IMG/VR virus record: IMGVR_UViG_3300020470_000006
Location: 1 to 56,294 of that record
Length of the DNA: 56,294 bases
Source: a virus
Reading direction: 5' to 3' (one strand)
Shown: positions 55,640-56,294 of the stretch, piece after piece
Numbering within the stretch: the stretch's first letter is position 1
How the letters are laid out: each line of letters opens with the position of its first letter
Program-made: the position numbers and the translations under genes
Notes under the pieces: generated by a model
Databases searched by the model: none
The model's input: the letters and a program-made list of their open reading frames with translations, nothing else
What the model was told of the DNA's origin: nothing

Positions 55640-56294
<655 letters not shown>

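Overview
The window looks like part of a large archaeal mobile element (virus or plasmid-like), most probably from a marine Poseidoniales (Marine Group II) type host. The evidence for archaea is a TATA-binding protein (5304-5858), a D-family DNA polymerase small subunit (6113-7417), PCNA (30406-31194) and an ERCC4-type nuclease (29672-30379). In addition, many genes have a TATA box starting almost exactly 30 nt before the start codon, which implies leaderless transcripts. A surface protein carries a GCMNPDALNY...DDGSC motif that I associate from memory with marine archaeal and flavobacterial surface proteins. The DNA is AT-rich, almost all genes lie on the + strand, start and stop codons often overlap, and there are many very small zinc-ribbon or one-helix membrane proteins. 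No rRNA, ribosomal protein, recognisable capsid, portal, terminase, integrase or CRISPR array is visible. The window is cut at the right inside a hexanucleotide repeat, so the element extends beyond it.

Layout. 1-6.1 kb: nuclease-like gene, zinc-ribbon proteins, a winged-helix protein, a MazG-like pyrophosphatase, small membrane proteins and TBP. 6.1-13.9 kb: DNA polymerase D small subunit followed by a sugar cassette (LpxA-like acyltransferase, three tandem glycosyltransferase-like paralogs, DegT aminotransferase, Gfo/Idh dehydrogenase). 13.9-19 kb: small proteins, a 576-residue zinc/OB-like protein, a degenerate endonuclease/exonuclease/phosphatase-fold protein and a nucleoside deoxyribosyltransferase-like protein. 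19-25 kb and 29 kb: nine proteins sharing a short N-terminal M-x-(F/L)-G-x-(D/N/Q) signature; most have a C-terminal membrane helix and several an EGF-like Cys motif. 25-31 kb: phage-type flap nuclease, Nudix, ERCC4 nuclease, PCNA. 31-40 kb: two giant genes (2084 and 776 residues). 40-46 kb: GNAT, class II ribonucleotide reductase, paired unknowns and a run of tiny genes. 46-49 kb: membrane and surface proteins. 49-51.6 kb: TET-associated-type glycosyltransferase, methyltransferase, HTH protein and three tRNA genes. 51.6-56.3 kb: a large minus-strand unknown, small membrane proteins, a membrane-anchored glutamyl-tRNA-synthetase-like protein and a secreted calcium-repeat protein with a Gly-Gln repeat.

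How the parts may work together (inference). Replication and nucleotide genes use ordinary TTAAATA promoters. The membrane-protein family, the membrane-anchored synthetase-like protein and the minus-strand 441-residue protein share a different TATA-like box, TTTA(T/A)(C/G/T)TATC followed by purine-rich bases, also 30 nt from the start. An element encoding its own TBP next to a second promoter class that drives membrane or particle proteins suggests self-directed, probably staged, transcription. The most interesting candidate system is this co-regulated set of C-terminally anchored proteins, perhaps glycosylated by the sugar cassette, forming a membrane-bearing particle, a vesicle coat or a remodelled host surface. 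All functional calls come from reading the sequence, without database searches.
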